Assembly (NCBI GenBank): GCA_902794115.1
Contig: CADBGD010000002.1
Coordinates: forward strand, 1-57,785
Origin: Oscillospiraceae bacterium
Lineage (GTDB): Bacteria; Bacillota; Clostridia; Saccharofermentanales; Saccharofermentanaceae
Direction of reading: 5' to 3'
Length of the DNA stretch: 57,785 bases
Part shown: one piece after another, positions 24,688-33,845 of the stretch
How the letters are laid out: each line of letters starts with the position of its first letter
How positions within the stretch are numbered: position 1 is the first letter of the stretch
Notes under the pieces: model-generated
What the model was told of the DNA's origin: nothing
Seen by the model: only the letters and a program-made list of their open reading frames with translations
Databases searched by the model: none
Position numbers and translations under genes: made by a program

Positions 24688-25665
24688 ATGGTATTAAATA
24701 TTCTTATTTTACTTGTCGGCTTTGCTGCACTCGTCAAAGGTGCGGATGTGTTTGTCGACGGCAGTGCGTCACTGGCCCGTCTTTTTAAAGTCTCCGGCCT
24801 CATAATCGGGCTTACGATCGTAGCGCTGGGCACAAGTGCCCCGGAGCTCGCTGTCAGCACGACCGCCGCGCTTTCCGGTTCGAATGAAATCGCATTAAGT
24901 AATGTCATCGGTTCGAATGTATTTAATCTTCTGATGGTACTGGGTATCTGCGCCGTTATAAGTCCTGTCCCCACCAGTAATGATATCGTTAAGAGAGATT
25001 TCCCGGTAAGTCTTGGCGCAACCGTTCTGGTCTTCCTCTTCAGCAGCGGCTGGAAACTGTTTTCTTCCGGTAATTTCCTGAGTATCGACACCACCCTGGA
25101 AGCGGCCACTTTCCGCCGCATCTTCGGTATTACCCTTTTGGTGCTCTTTGTAAGCTACATCGCTTTTCTCATTTTCGAAGCCAAAAAACATCCTACGAAA
25201 GAAGAAGATACCGAAAAGACCAAACTCGGAAAATGTCTTCTGATGATCCTGATCGGTCTGGCGCTGGTCATCGGCGGCGGTCAGGCAGTCGTGCACAGCG
25301 CAAAGGCAATTGCCCGTGATGCCGGCATGTCTGAAACACTCATCGGACTGACAGTCGTCGCTCTCGGAACTTCGCTTCCGGAACTGGTCACGTCTATCGT
25401 GGCAGCCAGAAAAAACGAGACCGAGCTGGCCATCGGAAATGTTGTCGGTTCGAACATCTTTAACCTTCTGTTTATCCTGGGCGTATCCACTTCGATCCAT
25501 CCGATCGGCGTCAACTACGCCTCCCTTCAGGACCTGGTGATCCTCTTCTTCGTCAGCGTTCTGACATTCCTGTTCCTTTTCCGGAAGAAGAAGCTGACCC
25601 GTATCGAAGGACTTGTCATGATCCTTCTTTACACCTCACATGTCGTCTTCGCTATTCTCCGCTGA
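24688..25665 (+). CDS. CaCA family sodium/calcium exchanger
   Basis: 325 residues, about ten membrane helices. The two inverted alpha repeats that form the ion path are visible: GLTIVALGTSAPELAVS with NVIGSNVFNLL (about 45-85), and GLTVVALGTSLPELVTS with NVVGSNIFNLL (about 215-260). The central loop (KKHPTKEEDTEKTK) is cytoplasmic. The closest described group is the bacterial YrbG/CaCA type. It has a GGAGGT site and is not clearly linked to the sirtuin gene downstream. Confidence 0.93.
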   Translation: MVLNILILLVGFAALVKGADVFVDGSASLARLFKVSGLIIGLTIVALGTSAPELAVSTTAALSGSNEIALSNVIGSNVFNLLMVLGICAVISPVPTSNDIVKRDFPVSLGATVLVFLFSSGWKLFSSGNFLSIDTTLEAATFRRIFGITLLVLFVSYIAFLIFEAKKHPTKEEDTEKTKLGKCLLMILIGLALVIGGGQAVVHSAKAIARDAGMSETLIGLTVVALGTSLPELVTSIVAARKNETELAIGNVVGSNIFNLLFILGVSTSIHPIGVNYASLQDLVILFFVSVLTFLFLFRKKKLTRIEGLVMILLYTSHVVFAILR

Positions 25666-25797
25666 TCCTTCCAGCCTTACGAATCTGTCACCATTCTTCT
25701 GACGAAACTGTCACCTTATCACCTTATTTCATGCTAGAATGAGTACATGAGCCAGTAAGACCGGCTGAACTTCAGGTGGAAAGAAGGAGGGCACGTT

Positions 25798-26538
25798 ATG
25801 GAATCGTTTGAAGATCGGATCAGTAAGCTTAAGCAGATCCTCAACGAAGCAGAATCCGTTGTCTTTTTCGGCGGAGCCGGCGTCTCGACAGAAAGCGGGA
25901 TCCCGGATTTTCGCAGTAAAGACGGATTATATAACCAGCATGATGTCCAGTTCGACAAATATCCTCCGGAATATCTCCTGAGTCACAGCTGTCTTTATGA
26001 CCAGCCGAAAGTGTTTTTCGAGTATTATCGTCAGAAAATGGACTGTCGGAACATCGAGCCGAACATCACCCACAAGAAACTGGCGGAGATGGAGAAAAGC
26101 GGAAAGCTTTCCTGTGTCATCACCCAGAACATTGACGGCCTGCATCAGAAAGCCGGAAGCCAAAAAGTATACGAGGTGCACGGGACGACCCAGCGCGTTT
26201 ACTGTGACAAGTGCGGGCAGGAATATCCCTATGATATCCTCTTTACTTCGAAGGAGCCGGTTCCTCACTGTAAATGCGGCGGCATGCTCCGTCCGGATGT
26301 GACCCTCTACGAAGAGAGCCTGCCGGAAGAAGCCTGGTCCAAGGCAACTCTGGCACTGGCCAAGGCGGATGTCTTCATTATCGGAGGTACATCGCTGACG
26401 GTCTACCCGGCCAACACCCTGACTCATTATTTCCGTGGCAGACACCTGATCATTATGAATCGGGATGCCACCTCGCAGGATCGAAACGCGGAAATCGTAT
26501 TTCACGAAAGTCTGGGCGAGATCTTCTCTCAACTATAA
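25798..26538 (+). CDS. NAD-dependent protein deacylase (sirtuin)
   Basis: 246 residues, full Sir2 catalytic core. Seen are GGAGVSTESGIPDFRSKDGLY for NAD binding, ITQNIDGLHQKAG, the catalytic His in YEVHGT, and a zinc module CDKCGQ...CKCGG. The C-terminal IIGGTSLTVYPANTL closes the NAD site. It removes acyl groups from lysines and forms O-acyl-ADP-ribose. A GAAGGAGG site precedes ATG. It is followed 26 bases later by an amidase gene, possibly in the same transcript; no functional link is evident. Confidence 0.96.
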   Translation: MESFEDRISKLKQILNEAESVVFFGGAGVSTESGIPDFRSKDGLYNQHDVQFDKYPPEYLLSHSCLYDQPKVFFEYYRQKMDCRNIEPNITHKKLAEMEKSGKLSCVITQNIDGLHQKAGSQKVYEVHGTTQRVYCDKCGQEYPYDILFTSKEPVPHCKCGGMLRPDVTLYEESLPEEAWSKATLALAKADVFIIGGTSLTVYPANTLTHYFRGRHLIIMNRDATSQDRNAEIVFHESLGEIFSQL

Positions 26539-26564
26539 CGACCTGTAATTAGAAAGGCTGCATT

Positions 26565-27995
26565 ATGAAAAAGGATACTGCATCCCCGAACGAAGTCAGA
26601 CGGACTGCCCGGGGCAAGATTTCTACTGCCCCAAATACAACTGAATCCTTGCGTGAACTTACCCAGAAGAGATATACTCCGAAAGAGGAAGAACCGAAAG
26701 ATTCTTCCTTCTGGATGCGTATCGCGATCCTGGTACTGGTGGGAGTCGTGATTCTGGGCGGACTTTTCGGCGGACTTTTGTACATGGAGCAGAAAGGCCA
26801 GATAGAAGAGATCCGTCAGTATCTGTCGGCTAATGACAAGGACCGTTCCACTGCGCAGAAATCCGGAAAATACTATAAGGAGACGGAAGAAAAGCAAAAG
26901 GTAACGGAAGGTGCTGAAATAAAAAACAACGGAGATGTTGTTTACGAAAATGACGTTGACGTGCTCCCGGGTGAGGAAGGCAACAGTGAATGGGATTACT
27001 CCGACTGGGATGACAGCGACTGGGACAACAGTGACTGGGAGGATTCAGACTGGGAAAACGACGACTGGAATGACGGTTCTTCCGGGAATAACGGAAATCC
27101 CGGCGGGTATATCCTGAGCGAAGGCTCCAAGAAGGGGGATCTTTCCGGATACACCATCATCCTTGACCCCGGTCATGGCGGCCGGGATACCGGATGCGTC
27201 TTCCCCTTCGACAATCCGAAGTATAACGAATGTGATTTCAATCTCAGTATCGCCCTCTCTGTCCGGGAAGAACTTCTGTCCCGTGGCGCAACCGTGTATC
27301 TTTTACGAAGCGACAACAGCTGGGTATCCCTTTATAACCGTCTGGCCCAGGTCCATCTCATCTGCCTGGATATTGCAGAAGCGGACGGCACTCTTCCCTT
27401 TTCCAAGTCCCGTGCAAATGAACTTCGGAACCTTCTTCAGACATCCATCGACATTAATGAAGATACGGTAGCATCCGGCGGCATGGGCATCATGGTCGGC
27501 TCCGGCGTCGGCCCTGACCTTCAGGACCTGTTTGAAATGGAATATAAGATGGACCATGTTCTTTTCTTATCGATCCATCTGAATTCCAGTGAGAGCCGCA
27601 GCCAGCACGGCACACAGCTCTACTACGTCACCGACGACTCTGTCATCGAAAGTGAACGGAACCAGCAAAAGACCAATTCGGAATTCAAGCGTTCCGACTT
27701 CCCGATCCGTGAAGAATACTACGGACGCCATAATGAAGATAATGAACTTCTGGCCTGCTGCATTTACGACAACATCGTCGGGAACATGCCGCAGCTGGAG
27801 ACGAACGGTCATCCGGTCAATGCAGATAACTATGCCGTCCTTCGTGAGCACGGTCTCACCGGTGTACTGATCGAGGTTGCCTTCTTAAGCGATGATAATG
27901 ACCGCAAGCTCCTTCAGTCGGACAGCAACGTGCAGACGATTTCCGTCTCTATCGGAAACGGTGTCGAGATGTATTTCCTGCAGAAAGGAATTTGA
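26565..27995 (+). CDS. Membrane-anchored N-acetylmuramoyl-L-alanine amidase, family 3, with SDW repeats
   Basis: 476 residues: a cytoplasmic basic N-terminus, a membrane helix (about 50-72), a linker, five Asp/Ser-Asp-Trp repeats in tandem (about 143-168), then an Amidase_3 domain (about 195-476). Zinc ligands are evident: H in LDPGHGGRDTG, E in NECDF, H in SIHLNS, and the catalytic E in LIEVAFLS. The catalytic domain is about 280 residues, some 90 longer than typical, owing to an insert before SIHLN that contains GGMGIMVGSGVG. It should cleave the bond between MurNAc and L-Ala outside the membrane. A paralog follows at 28134. Confidence 0.9.
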   Translation: MKKDTASPNEVRRTARGKISTAPNTTESLRELTQKRYTPKEEEPKDSSFWMRIAILVLVGVVILGGLFGGLLYMEQKGQIEEIRQYLSANDKDRSTAQKSGKYYKETEEKQKVTEGAEIKNNGDVVYENDVDVLPGEEGNSEWDYSDWDDSDWDNSDWEDSDWENDDWNDGSSGNNGNPGGYILSEGSKKGDLSGYTIILDPGHGGRDTGCVFPFDNPKYNECDFNLSIALSVREELLSRGATVYLLRSDNSWVSLYNRLAQVHLICLDIAEADGTLPFSKSRANELRNLLQTSIDINEDTVASGGMGIMVGSGVGPDLQDLFEMEYKMDHVLFLSIHLNSSESRSQHGTQLYYVTDDSVIESERNQQKTNSEFKRSDFPIREEYYGRHNEDNELLACCIYDNIVGNMPQLETNGHPVNADNYAVLREHGLTGVLIEVAFLSDDNDRKLLQSDSNVQTISVSIGNGVEMYFLQKGI

Positions 27996-28017
27996 CACTC
28001 CTCCAGAAAAAGTGATA

Positions 28018-28110
28018 TATCAGTATAGAAAAAGCCATTCTTTCTTTGCATTTTCCTTAAAACTTTCGGAATAGTAATTTACAAAAAGAAAGAATGGCTT
28101 ATACTGGATA
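28018..28110. repeat. Long imperfect inverted repeat between the two amidase genes
   Basis: Arms at about 28021-28047 and 28084-28107: a 15-base core (AGCCATTCTTTCTTT and its complement) plus a 7-base outer match (CAGTATA with TATACTG), with a 4-base bulge. The loop is about 37 bases and AT-rich. No T run follows on the plus strand, so it is not a simple terminator. It could be a leader hairpin of the second amidase or a small mobile remnant. Confidence 0.6.
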
Positions 28111-28133
28111 TACACGTAAAAGAGAGGAATGTT

Positions 28134-29321
28134 ATGAATAACAAACAACCCTATCCGGACCATCGTAAGGGCGCAACCAAACCCAATCCAACCCGAACCT
28201 ATTCCCAAACTAGACGCCCGGTCCGGTCCAAATCCGAGATAGCCCGTCGAATATTCATGGCCAAGTGCATCATCTTTCTCGGCCTGGTACTCGTTCTTGG
28301 TGGCGGTGTGTATCTTCTCTGCCGCTCGGGTCTTTTTTCTAAAAAAACCGCTTCTCCGACAGAAGTTGTCCTTTCTTCACTTAGCAGCGTAACGTCCGAA
28401 GCGGAAACCACACCACCGGAAGATACCACCCCGGAAGTCACAGAAACGACGGCTCTCCCGGGTGATCTGACCGGATATTATGTGATCCTCGATCCTGGTC
28501 ATGGCGGCTGGGACAGAGGCACGGCCTACCCCTATAACAGCGATCAGAATGAGGAACCGACCTACACCATCAAGATCGCGAACCTTCTTGCAGAAGAGCT
28601 TCGCGGCCGTGGTGCAACTGTCTATATCACCAGAACCGATGACGAATACTACTCTCTGTATTACCGTATCGCCGAGACACACCTGATCTGCATGGATATC
28701 GCAAAGGAAAAGGGCATTCTCCCCTTCTCTGAAGAAAAAGAACAGGATCTGCGCGGCAAGCTGGAAGAAATCAAGCGGATCAATGACAATTCCTTCGACA
28801 AAGGCGGTATGGGCTTTATGGCCGGTACCGGTGTCGGTGAGGACCTTAAGGCGCTCTTTGAAATGGAATACCAGCTTCCGGATGTCGTCTTCATTTCCAT
28901 CCATCTCAATGCCGATTACGATGAATCCACCCATGAGCCGGTCGACCACCATGGTATCGAGGTCACCTACGTCACGGATGATTCTGTAAATACCTATGAA
29001 TCCAAAGAATCTAACCGTACTGCCGGAGCCCCGGTCCGTGATGCTTATAACGGCCGTCCGAACGAGCGCAACCTGCAGTTCTGCCAGACACTTTATGACT
29101 ACATTACCAAGGACACACCGAATCTGAAATCCAATATGGATAAGCCGGTATATACCGCCAACTGGGCTGTGACCCGTAAGATCGGTCTGACCGGAACTCT
29201 TCTGGAATTCGGTTTCATCTCTCACGAGACAGACCGTACCATCCTTCAGGACGAGGCCGCTTTGAAGGTCGTATGCAGTTCCATCGGTGATTCTCTCGAG
29301 GAGTATTTTAAGAAGATCTGA
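28134..29321 (+). CDS. Membrane-anchored N-acetylmuramoyl-L-alanine amidase, family 3 (paralog)
   Basis: 395 residues: a basic N-terminus, one membrane helix (about 43-64), a Thr/Glu-rich linker (about 75-110), then an Amidase_3 domain. H in LDPGHGGWDRG, E in EEPTYTI, H in SIHLNA and E in LLEFGFIS provide the zinc and catalytic residues. It shares with its neighbour the enlarged domain and the insert GGMGFMAGTGVG followed by a phenylalanine-rich FEMEY segment, so the pair arose by duplication. It lacks the SDW repeats. An AGAGAGGA site precedes ATG. Signal and anchor place the enzyme outside the membrane. Confidence 0.9.
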   Translation: MNNKQPYPDHRKGATKPNPTRTYSQTRRPVRSKSEIARRIFMAKCIIFLGLVLVLGGGVYLLCRSGLFSKKTASPTEVVLSSLSSVTSEAETTPPEDTTPEVTETTALPGDLTGYYVILDPGHGGWDRGTAYPYNSDQNEEPTYTIKIANLLAEELRGRGATVYITRTDDEYYSLYYRIAETHLICMDIAKEKGILPFSEEKEQDLRGKLEEIKRINDNSFDKGGMGFMAGTGVGEDLKALFEMEYQLPDVVFISIHLNADYDESTHEPVDHHGIEVTYVTDDSVNTYESKESNRTAGAPVRDAYNGRPNERNLQFCQTLYDYITKDTPNLKSNMDKPVYTANWAVTRKIGLTGTLLEFGFISHETDRTILQDEAALKVVCSSIGDSLEEYFKKI

Positions 29322-29334
29322 TAAGGAGCATCCT

Positions 29335-30147
29335 ATGAATATTGCGGTGATCACCGGAGCTTCATCCGGCATGGGAGAAGAATTTGCCAGACAGCTTTCT
29401 TCAGACCGCTATGCGCAAATCGGCGGACCCTTTGACGAGATCTGGCTCCTTGCCCGTTCCAAAGATAAACTGGATTCTCTGGTAAATGCACTGGGAAAAG
29501 ACCGTTTCCGGGCCGTCCCTTGTGACCTGACTGATTCCGCATCGGTGGATTCTTTCGCTTCTCTTCTTGCTTCGGAAAAGCCTACTGTGGGTCTTCTCAT
29601 CAACAGCGCCGGCATGGGAAAAAACGGAGCGTTCTTGTCCCAGTCCGTGGAAGACACTAATCAGGCGGTATCGCTTAACTGCCGTGCCCTTTCAGAAGTC
29701 ACGCGGATCGTACTGCCGTATATGACCCCCAAGGGAGAAAATGCTGCGAAAAAAGACAGGCCACGCATCATCAATATCGCGTCTTCGGCCGGCTTTCTGC
29801 CCCAGCCCGGTTTTGCCATTTATGCAGCGACCAAAGCCTTCGTTATCTCTTTTTCCCGTGCGCTGAATGTGGAACTGAAAAATAAAAATATAACAGTCAC
29901 CTGCATCTGTCCGGGTCCATGTGAGACCAACTTCATCAAGGTCTCGAAAAACGATCCCAACGCGACTTTTACCGGATTTAAATCAAAATTCGTGACTACG
30001 GTAGACAAACTGATACCTGCCTCTCTCCGTGCCGCCGGAAAAGGAAAAAGCATGCTGGTCTTCGGCTTTGGACAGAAGCTCTTGCATCTGGCATCGAAAA
30101 TCGTGCCTACTAATTGGATCTTATTCTTTGAGCGGAAAATGGTGTAA
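29335..30147 (+). CDS. Short-chain dehydrogenase/reductase
   Basis: 270 residues from ATG 29335, which has AAGGAG 7 bases upstream and opens with NIAVITGASSGMG, the classical SDR nucleotide loop. Other motifs: INSAGMG (NNAG-like), the catalytic Ser in IASSAGF, and YAATK holding Tyr and Lys. CICPGPCETNF follows the active site as in classical SDRs. The substrate is unknown. It starts 13 bases after the second amidase and ends one base from the VanZ-like gene, tail to tail. Confidence 0.92.
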   Translation: MNIAVITGASSGMGEEFARQLSSDRYAQIGGPFDEIWLLARSKDKLDSLVNALGKDRFRAVPCDLTDSASVDSFASLLASEKPTVGLLINSAGMGKNGAFLSQSVEDTNQAVSLNCRALSEVTRIVLPYMTPKGENAAKKDRPRIINIASSAGFLPQPGFAIYAATKAFVISFSRALNVELKNKNITVTCICPGPCETNFIKVSKNDPNATFTGFKSKFVTTVDKLIPASLRAAGKGKSMLVFGFGQKLLHLASKIVPTNWILFFERKMV

Positions 30148-30148
30148 G

Positions 30149-31042
30149 TCAGAGCGCAAAGATCGTCTTCTCTTTTCCCTTTGAGACCTTATTTCGTATG
30201 GCATCCAGAGCTTTTAAAAGAAGAATCCCGAGATAGAATCCAACTACATTCATCCAGAAATCGTCAATGTCGCATTCGCCGATTTTAAAGAAATACTGGC
30301 ATCCCTCGATCGTTCCGGCCAGAAGGACCGGGATCAGGTAAAGGATCCACTTCTTCTTTCTCTTCCGCCACCAAAGACCCAGATAAAACCCCAAAGGCAT
30401 CAGGATCAGAAGATTTCCGAAGAACTGTATAAAGATTCCGTTTTTAAACCGGCCGGATGTGATATGAGGCCAGTATGTGGAAAAGGCACCGGTAAAGGGG
30501 ATCAGCGTCAGGCTTCTTCTGTTCTCAGACGGACTTCTCTGAAAGATAAACAGATCGAGAAGCAGGATCAGGTAGATCAGGAAAAACACGATACTGGAGC
30601 AGCGAAAACCGTTCCGGAAAGTCTTCCGGATATGCGGTGCATTCCACTTCTTATGAGCAAACAGCCGGATCAGGATCGTTACCGTCACGCCTCCGCACCA
30701 CATAAGAAGGACCTGAAAACACCATTCGTAGTTCATCTGTTTGAGAATGCCTGCTCCCTGTTCCCGGTTACGGATGAGATAGACGGCTACGTTCCATAAA
30801 AGACCGCCTGTCTGAAGAAGAGAACACAGAAGATGGCTTTTTGAGCATAAAAACATCAGGAGCGTCAGTCCCAGCGACGAAAGAAGCAAAAAGCCCTCTT
30901 GGGTCGGAGACAGGAAACGCTCACTGAAATCAATGCAGAATGGATGCAACACTACTCCCAGAATAAAGAACAGGGAGAGCAGTGCCGGATGCATCTGCCA
31001 CGGCTTACGGGAAGCCGCCTTTTTCTTAGTTGTACGGGCCAT
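30149..31042 (-). CDS. VanZ-like family membrane protein
   Basis: About 297 residues from ATG 31042, which overlaps the end of the cellulase gene by 17 bases. Six to seven membrane helices are predicted. The C-terminal half has the VanZ pattern: LTLIPFTGAF, FFGNLLILMPLGFYLG, GTIEGCQYFF and DIDDFWMNVVGFYLG. The exact role of VanZ-like proteins is unclear; the named member gives low-level teicoplanin resistance. It is the last gene of the aromatic/cellulase transcript. Confidence 0.85.
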   Translation of the reverse strand: MARTTKKKAASRKPWQMHPALLSLFFILGVVLHPFCIDFSERFLSPTQEGFLLLSSLGLTLLMFLCSKSHLLCSLLQTGGLLWNVAVYLIRNREQGAGILKQMNYEWCFQVLLMWCGGVTVTILIRLFAHKKWNAPHIRKTFRNGFRCSSIVFFLIYLILLLDLFIFQRSPSENRRSLTLIPFTGAFSTYWPHITSGRFKNGIFIQFFGNLLILMPLGFYLGLWWRKRKKKWILYLIPVLLAGTIEGCQYFFKIGECDIDDFWMNVVGFYLGILLLKALDAIRNKVSKGKEKTIFAL

Positions 31043-33842
31043 TCTTCTCGTTCGGATCGATCTTCGGCTTATTGGCCGCCGGACGCATATTGGGCCGCTT
31101 GATAGGTGTATGCTGTACCGGTTCATCTTCTACCGGAGCTGCCGGCTTTGCCCAGATCGGTGTCTCGGCACGGCTCGGGCCGGATGCCCAGGTCGGCATG
31201 AACAAATTGTCTCTCTTCTCCTCCGCTGCTTCTACCGGCTTTGCTGACTCGGCCTCCGATCTCGCTGCCGCTGCCGCCGCTGCTGCCGCACTGGCTGCTG
31301 TTTTTGCCGGACCGGAATGGAACGGCGAAGGATGGGATACCTGGTCTTCCGGACGAACCGGTGCGCTTACCTGCGAACGTGCATCCGGACGACTTATCGG
31401 TCTATGCGGAACTGGACGCGATACTGGCGTCGGGGCGGCCGGTCTTTCAATCGGCTTACCTGTAAAGGGTGATATTCTCTGATTATCCATTTCGGATACC
31501 TCCTCCTTTTTCACCGGACGATATTTACCGGCAAATTCATTATTCATACTGGTCATACCCCCAGCAGTATTCGATTCGATCTGCGGAGCCGCCGTATCCG
31601 GCAGATTCCGCTTGAGTTTCTCCGGCAGATAGAACCGGTCGATCAGACGGTTCCAGTCTTCCGGACGACGGAGATACAGATATGCGCAGAACAGGATGAA
31701 AAGCAGAAGAAGAGCAAGGAAAATATAGAGGATCACAAGACCCGGCGTGATTACATTCTTCTTCGACATCAGGTTCTCATAGGTTGGCGCCGGTGTAGGT
31801 GCCGGTGTGGTAGCTGCCGCGGTTTCTTCCGGAGCCGCTGTCTCTTCCGATGTAGCCGGAACCGTCGTTGTCGTTTCCGTCGAAGCCGGGTGAAGCGGTG
31901 TAATGGTACCGGAGTATTCCGCAAGAGAAATACCATTGTCACCCAGCGGTACAGCATGATCCAATCCGACAAACTTGTCCTGATCCTGCCAGAGTACTTC
32001 CTTTACGAAAGCATACTTCTCTTCATCCCAGGTCGTGAAATCATCCAGGACCAGTCCGCCGGTATCACCGGAGTTGGCATTGAAACACCAGAATGTGAAA
32101 TTCAGGTATTCTTCACCGATCAGCTGACGAAGATATGTCATCCAGGTCAGGTTCGGTTCCGTCATGAAACCTCCCCATTCGCCGATGAGGATCGGAGCGA
32201 TGTTTTCTTCATGGATAAAGAGCCAGTTATCTTCCCAGCAGTCTTCTTTCAAAGATTCAAAGGTGTAGTCCCCCTCAAACCAGGTCTGGGCAAAGACGGC
32301 CGGACCATAATCATGTGGAGAATACACGATCTGCTTATTTCTTTCCGGAGAACCGAAGTCGATGGGATAATCTCTTACGCCACGAAGATTGGCGCCCCAC
32401 CAGTTGAAGTAGTAATCATCATCGTTGGTGCTGGAAAAATCGCCGTTAGCGGAAATATCCTTCGGATAGATCTCGATTCCCTCAATCACGATCAGAGCAT
32501 GGGGATTGGCATCCAGGACCAGATTTCCGGCCATTTCCGCAATATACTTCCAGTTGTTCATTTCTCTGGAACTGTTCCAGATCGCCTTCTCTTCATTTGG
32601 CTTGCCATGGGGTTCATTTTTCAGATCATAAGCTACGACCGTATCGTTATTCTTATAGCGGTTCGCCAGAAATCCCAGACCGTCCAGATAGTCCTGCAAA
32701 GTCATGCTGTCCGTATACCACAGATTCGTCATGTGGCCGGCGGCATCTGTGTTGGCACTATGAATATCGATCATGACCTTGATGCCGTATTTTCTGCAGA
32801 GAGAAATGGCATAGTCAAAGATCTCCAGGCTGTTCTTCCCCACAAGTTCCGGATTCGTAGCCTGATTGAAATTCGCCTGCGGATATTCTCCATATCTCCA
32901 CGCCAGCGCCAGCTCAGCCGAGATCGGGATACGGAGAAGGTTGAATCCATGGTCGGCAATGGCTTTCAGTGCCTGATCCATGTTGACACTCCAGCAACCG
33001 TCAAAGATATTCGTGCCCGTGTTATAGCCGAACCAGTTGATACCGGTCAGCCAGACCTGGGTCCCGTTCATATCCACGATCTTATTGCCATCTGTTGTCA
33101 GCCAGTCATCTCCGTCTGTCGGTTCAACTATACCCACGCCTGTCTCTGATGTGGATTCCGCTGGTTCGGAAGTTTCCGAAGAATCGGAAGCACTCGGGAT
33201 CGGAGTCGGAGTATTCGTGTTTTCCGGAGCCGGAGTCGGTGTGGAAGTCGCATCCGGAGAGGATGTGGGCGCCGGTGTAGCCGTTGCCGGAACCGGAGTT
33301 GCTGTTGCCGGAATCGGAGTTGGTGTGGATTCAGTCGGATCCGGACCTGGCTTCGGCGGATCGTCCTTTTTCGGATCCGGACCCGGCTTCGGCGGGTCAT
33401 CCTTCTTCGGATCCGGGCCGGGAGCCGGCGGGTCTGCCTTGGCAAAGGTCGGTTTAATGGAGATATCTCCCGGACCCGGTTGCCAGTCACTAGCATTATT
33501 CAAGTAACAGCCGGCATTGATGCCGGTATTCGTGGAACCCGCTTCGATCGTGGAATTCCAGTCTTCCGAAGACTTAAAGGTCAATGTTCCGCCGGAAAGA
33601 GAAACAGTTGCGCACCATTCGCTGCCAAGTGTTGCCTCAGGTGGTACATTGCGGATCGTCACCGTCCAGCCGACGACCTGCTTATCTGTATTGTTCTTGA
33701 TTGAAGTAATAGATACGGTTCCGGATTCATTTTTGACACTGACATCTACGCCTTCATCCGCATGAACCACGCAAAGCGGCGTTACCATCAGCAAGACGGT
33801 AAGAAGAAGACTTATAAAATATGTCAGTCTCGTCCTTCTCAC
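31026..33842 (-). CDS. Membrane-anchored GH5 endoglucanase-type cellulase with CBM2-like domain
   Basis: 938 residues: signal peptide (1-28), a CBM2-like domain (about 30-135, with GWTVTIRNVP and EDWNSTIEAGSTNTG), a Pro/Thr linker with PPKPGPDPKKDD repeats, a GH5 catalytic domain (about 255-625), a second linker, one membrane helix (about 698-722), and a Pro/Ala-rich tail of 216 residues that should lie in the cytoplasm. GH5 residues visible: LLRIPIS, DLKNEPHG (acid/base Glu), YSPHDYGP and LIGEWGG (nucleophile Glu). The GTG start lies 3 bases after the aroQ-CM stop, with GAGGAG upstream. An attached cellulase with a long cytoplasmic tail is unusual. Confidence 0.9.
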   Translation of the reverse strand: MRRTRLTYFISLLLTVLLMVTPLCVVHADEGVDVSVKNESGTVSITSIKNNTDKQVVGWTVTIRNVPPEATLGSEWCATVSLSGGTLTFKSSEDWNSTIEAGSTNTGINAGCYLNNASDWQPGPGDISIKPTFAKADPPAPGPDPKKDDPPKPGPDPKKDDPPKPGPDPTESTPTPIPATATPVPATATPAPTSSPDATSTPTPAPENTNTPTPIPSASDSSETSEPAESTSETGVGIVEPTDGDDWLTTDGNKIVDMNGTQVWLTGINWFGYNTGTNIFDGCWSVNMDQALKAIADHGFNLLRIPISAELALAWRYGEYPQANFNQATNPELVGKNSLEIFDYAISLCRKYGIKVMIDIHSANTDAAGHMTNLWYTDSMTLQDYLDGLGFLANRYKNNDTVVAYDLKNEPHGKPNEEKAIWNSSREMNNWKYIAEMAGNLVLDANPHALIVIEGIEIYPKDISANGDFSSTNDDDYYFNWWGANLRGVRDYPIDFGSPERNKQIVYSPHDYGPAVFAQTWFEGDYTFESLKEDCWEDNWLFIHEENIAPILIGEWGGFMTEPNLTWMTYLRQLIGEEYLNFTFWCFNANSGDTGGLVLDDFTTWDEEKYAFVKEVLWQDQDKFVGLDHAVPLGDNGISLAEYSGTITPLHPASTETTTTVPATSEETAAPEETAAATTPAPTPAPTYENLMSKKNVITPGLVILYIFLALLLLFILFCAYLYLRRPEDWNRLIDRFYLPEKLKRNLPDTAAPQIESNTAGGMTSMNNEFAGKYRPVKKEEVSEMDNQRISPFTGKPIERPAAPTPVSRPVPHRPISRPDARSQVSAPVRPEDQVSHPSPFHSGPAKTAASAAAAAAAAARSEAESAKPVEAAEEKRDNLFMPTWASGPSRAETPIWAKPAAPVEDEPVQHTPIKRPNMRPAANKPKIDPNEKNGPYN

Positions 33843-33845
33843 TTC

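Noticed and set aside
31890..33149. 419-codon plus-strand frame opposite the cellulase
   Set aside because: No domain, no ribosome site, and a full GH5 domain on the other strand.
33340..33440. Pro/Asp/Lys repeat DNA in the cellulase linker as a CRISPR-like or mobile repeat
   Set aside because: The repeats are in frame, contiguous and encode a typical extracellular linker; there are no spacers.
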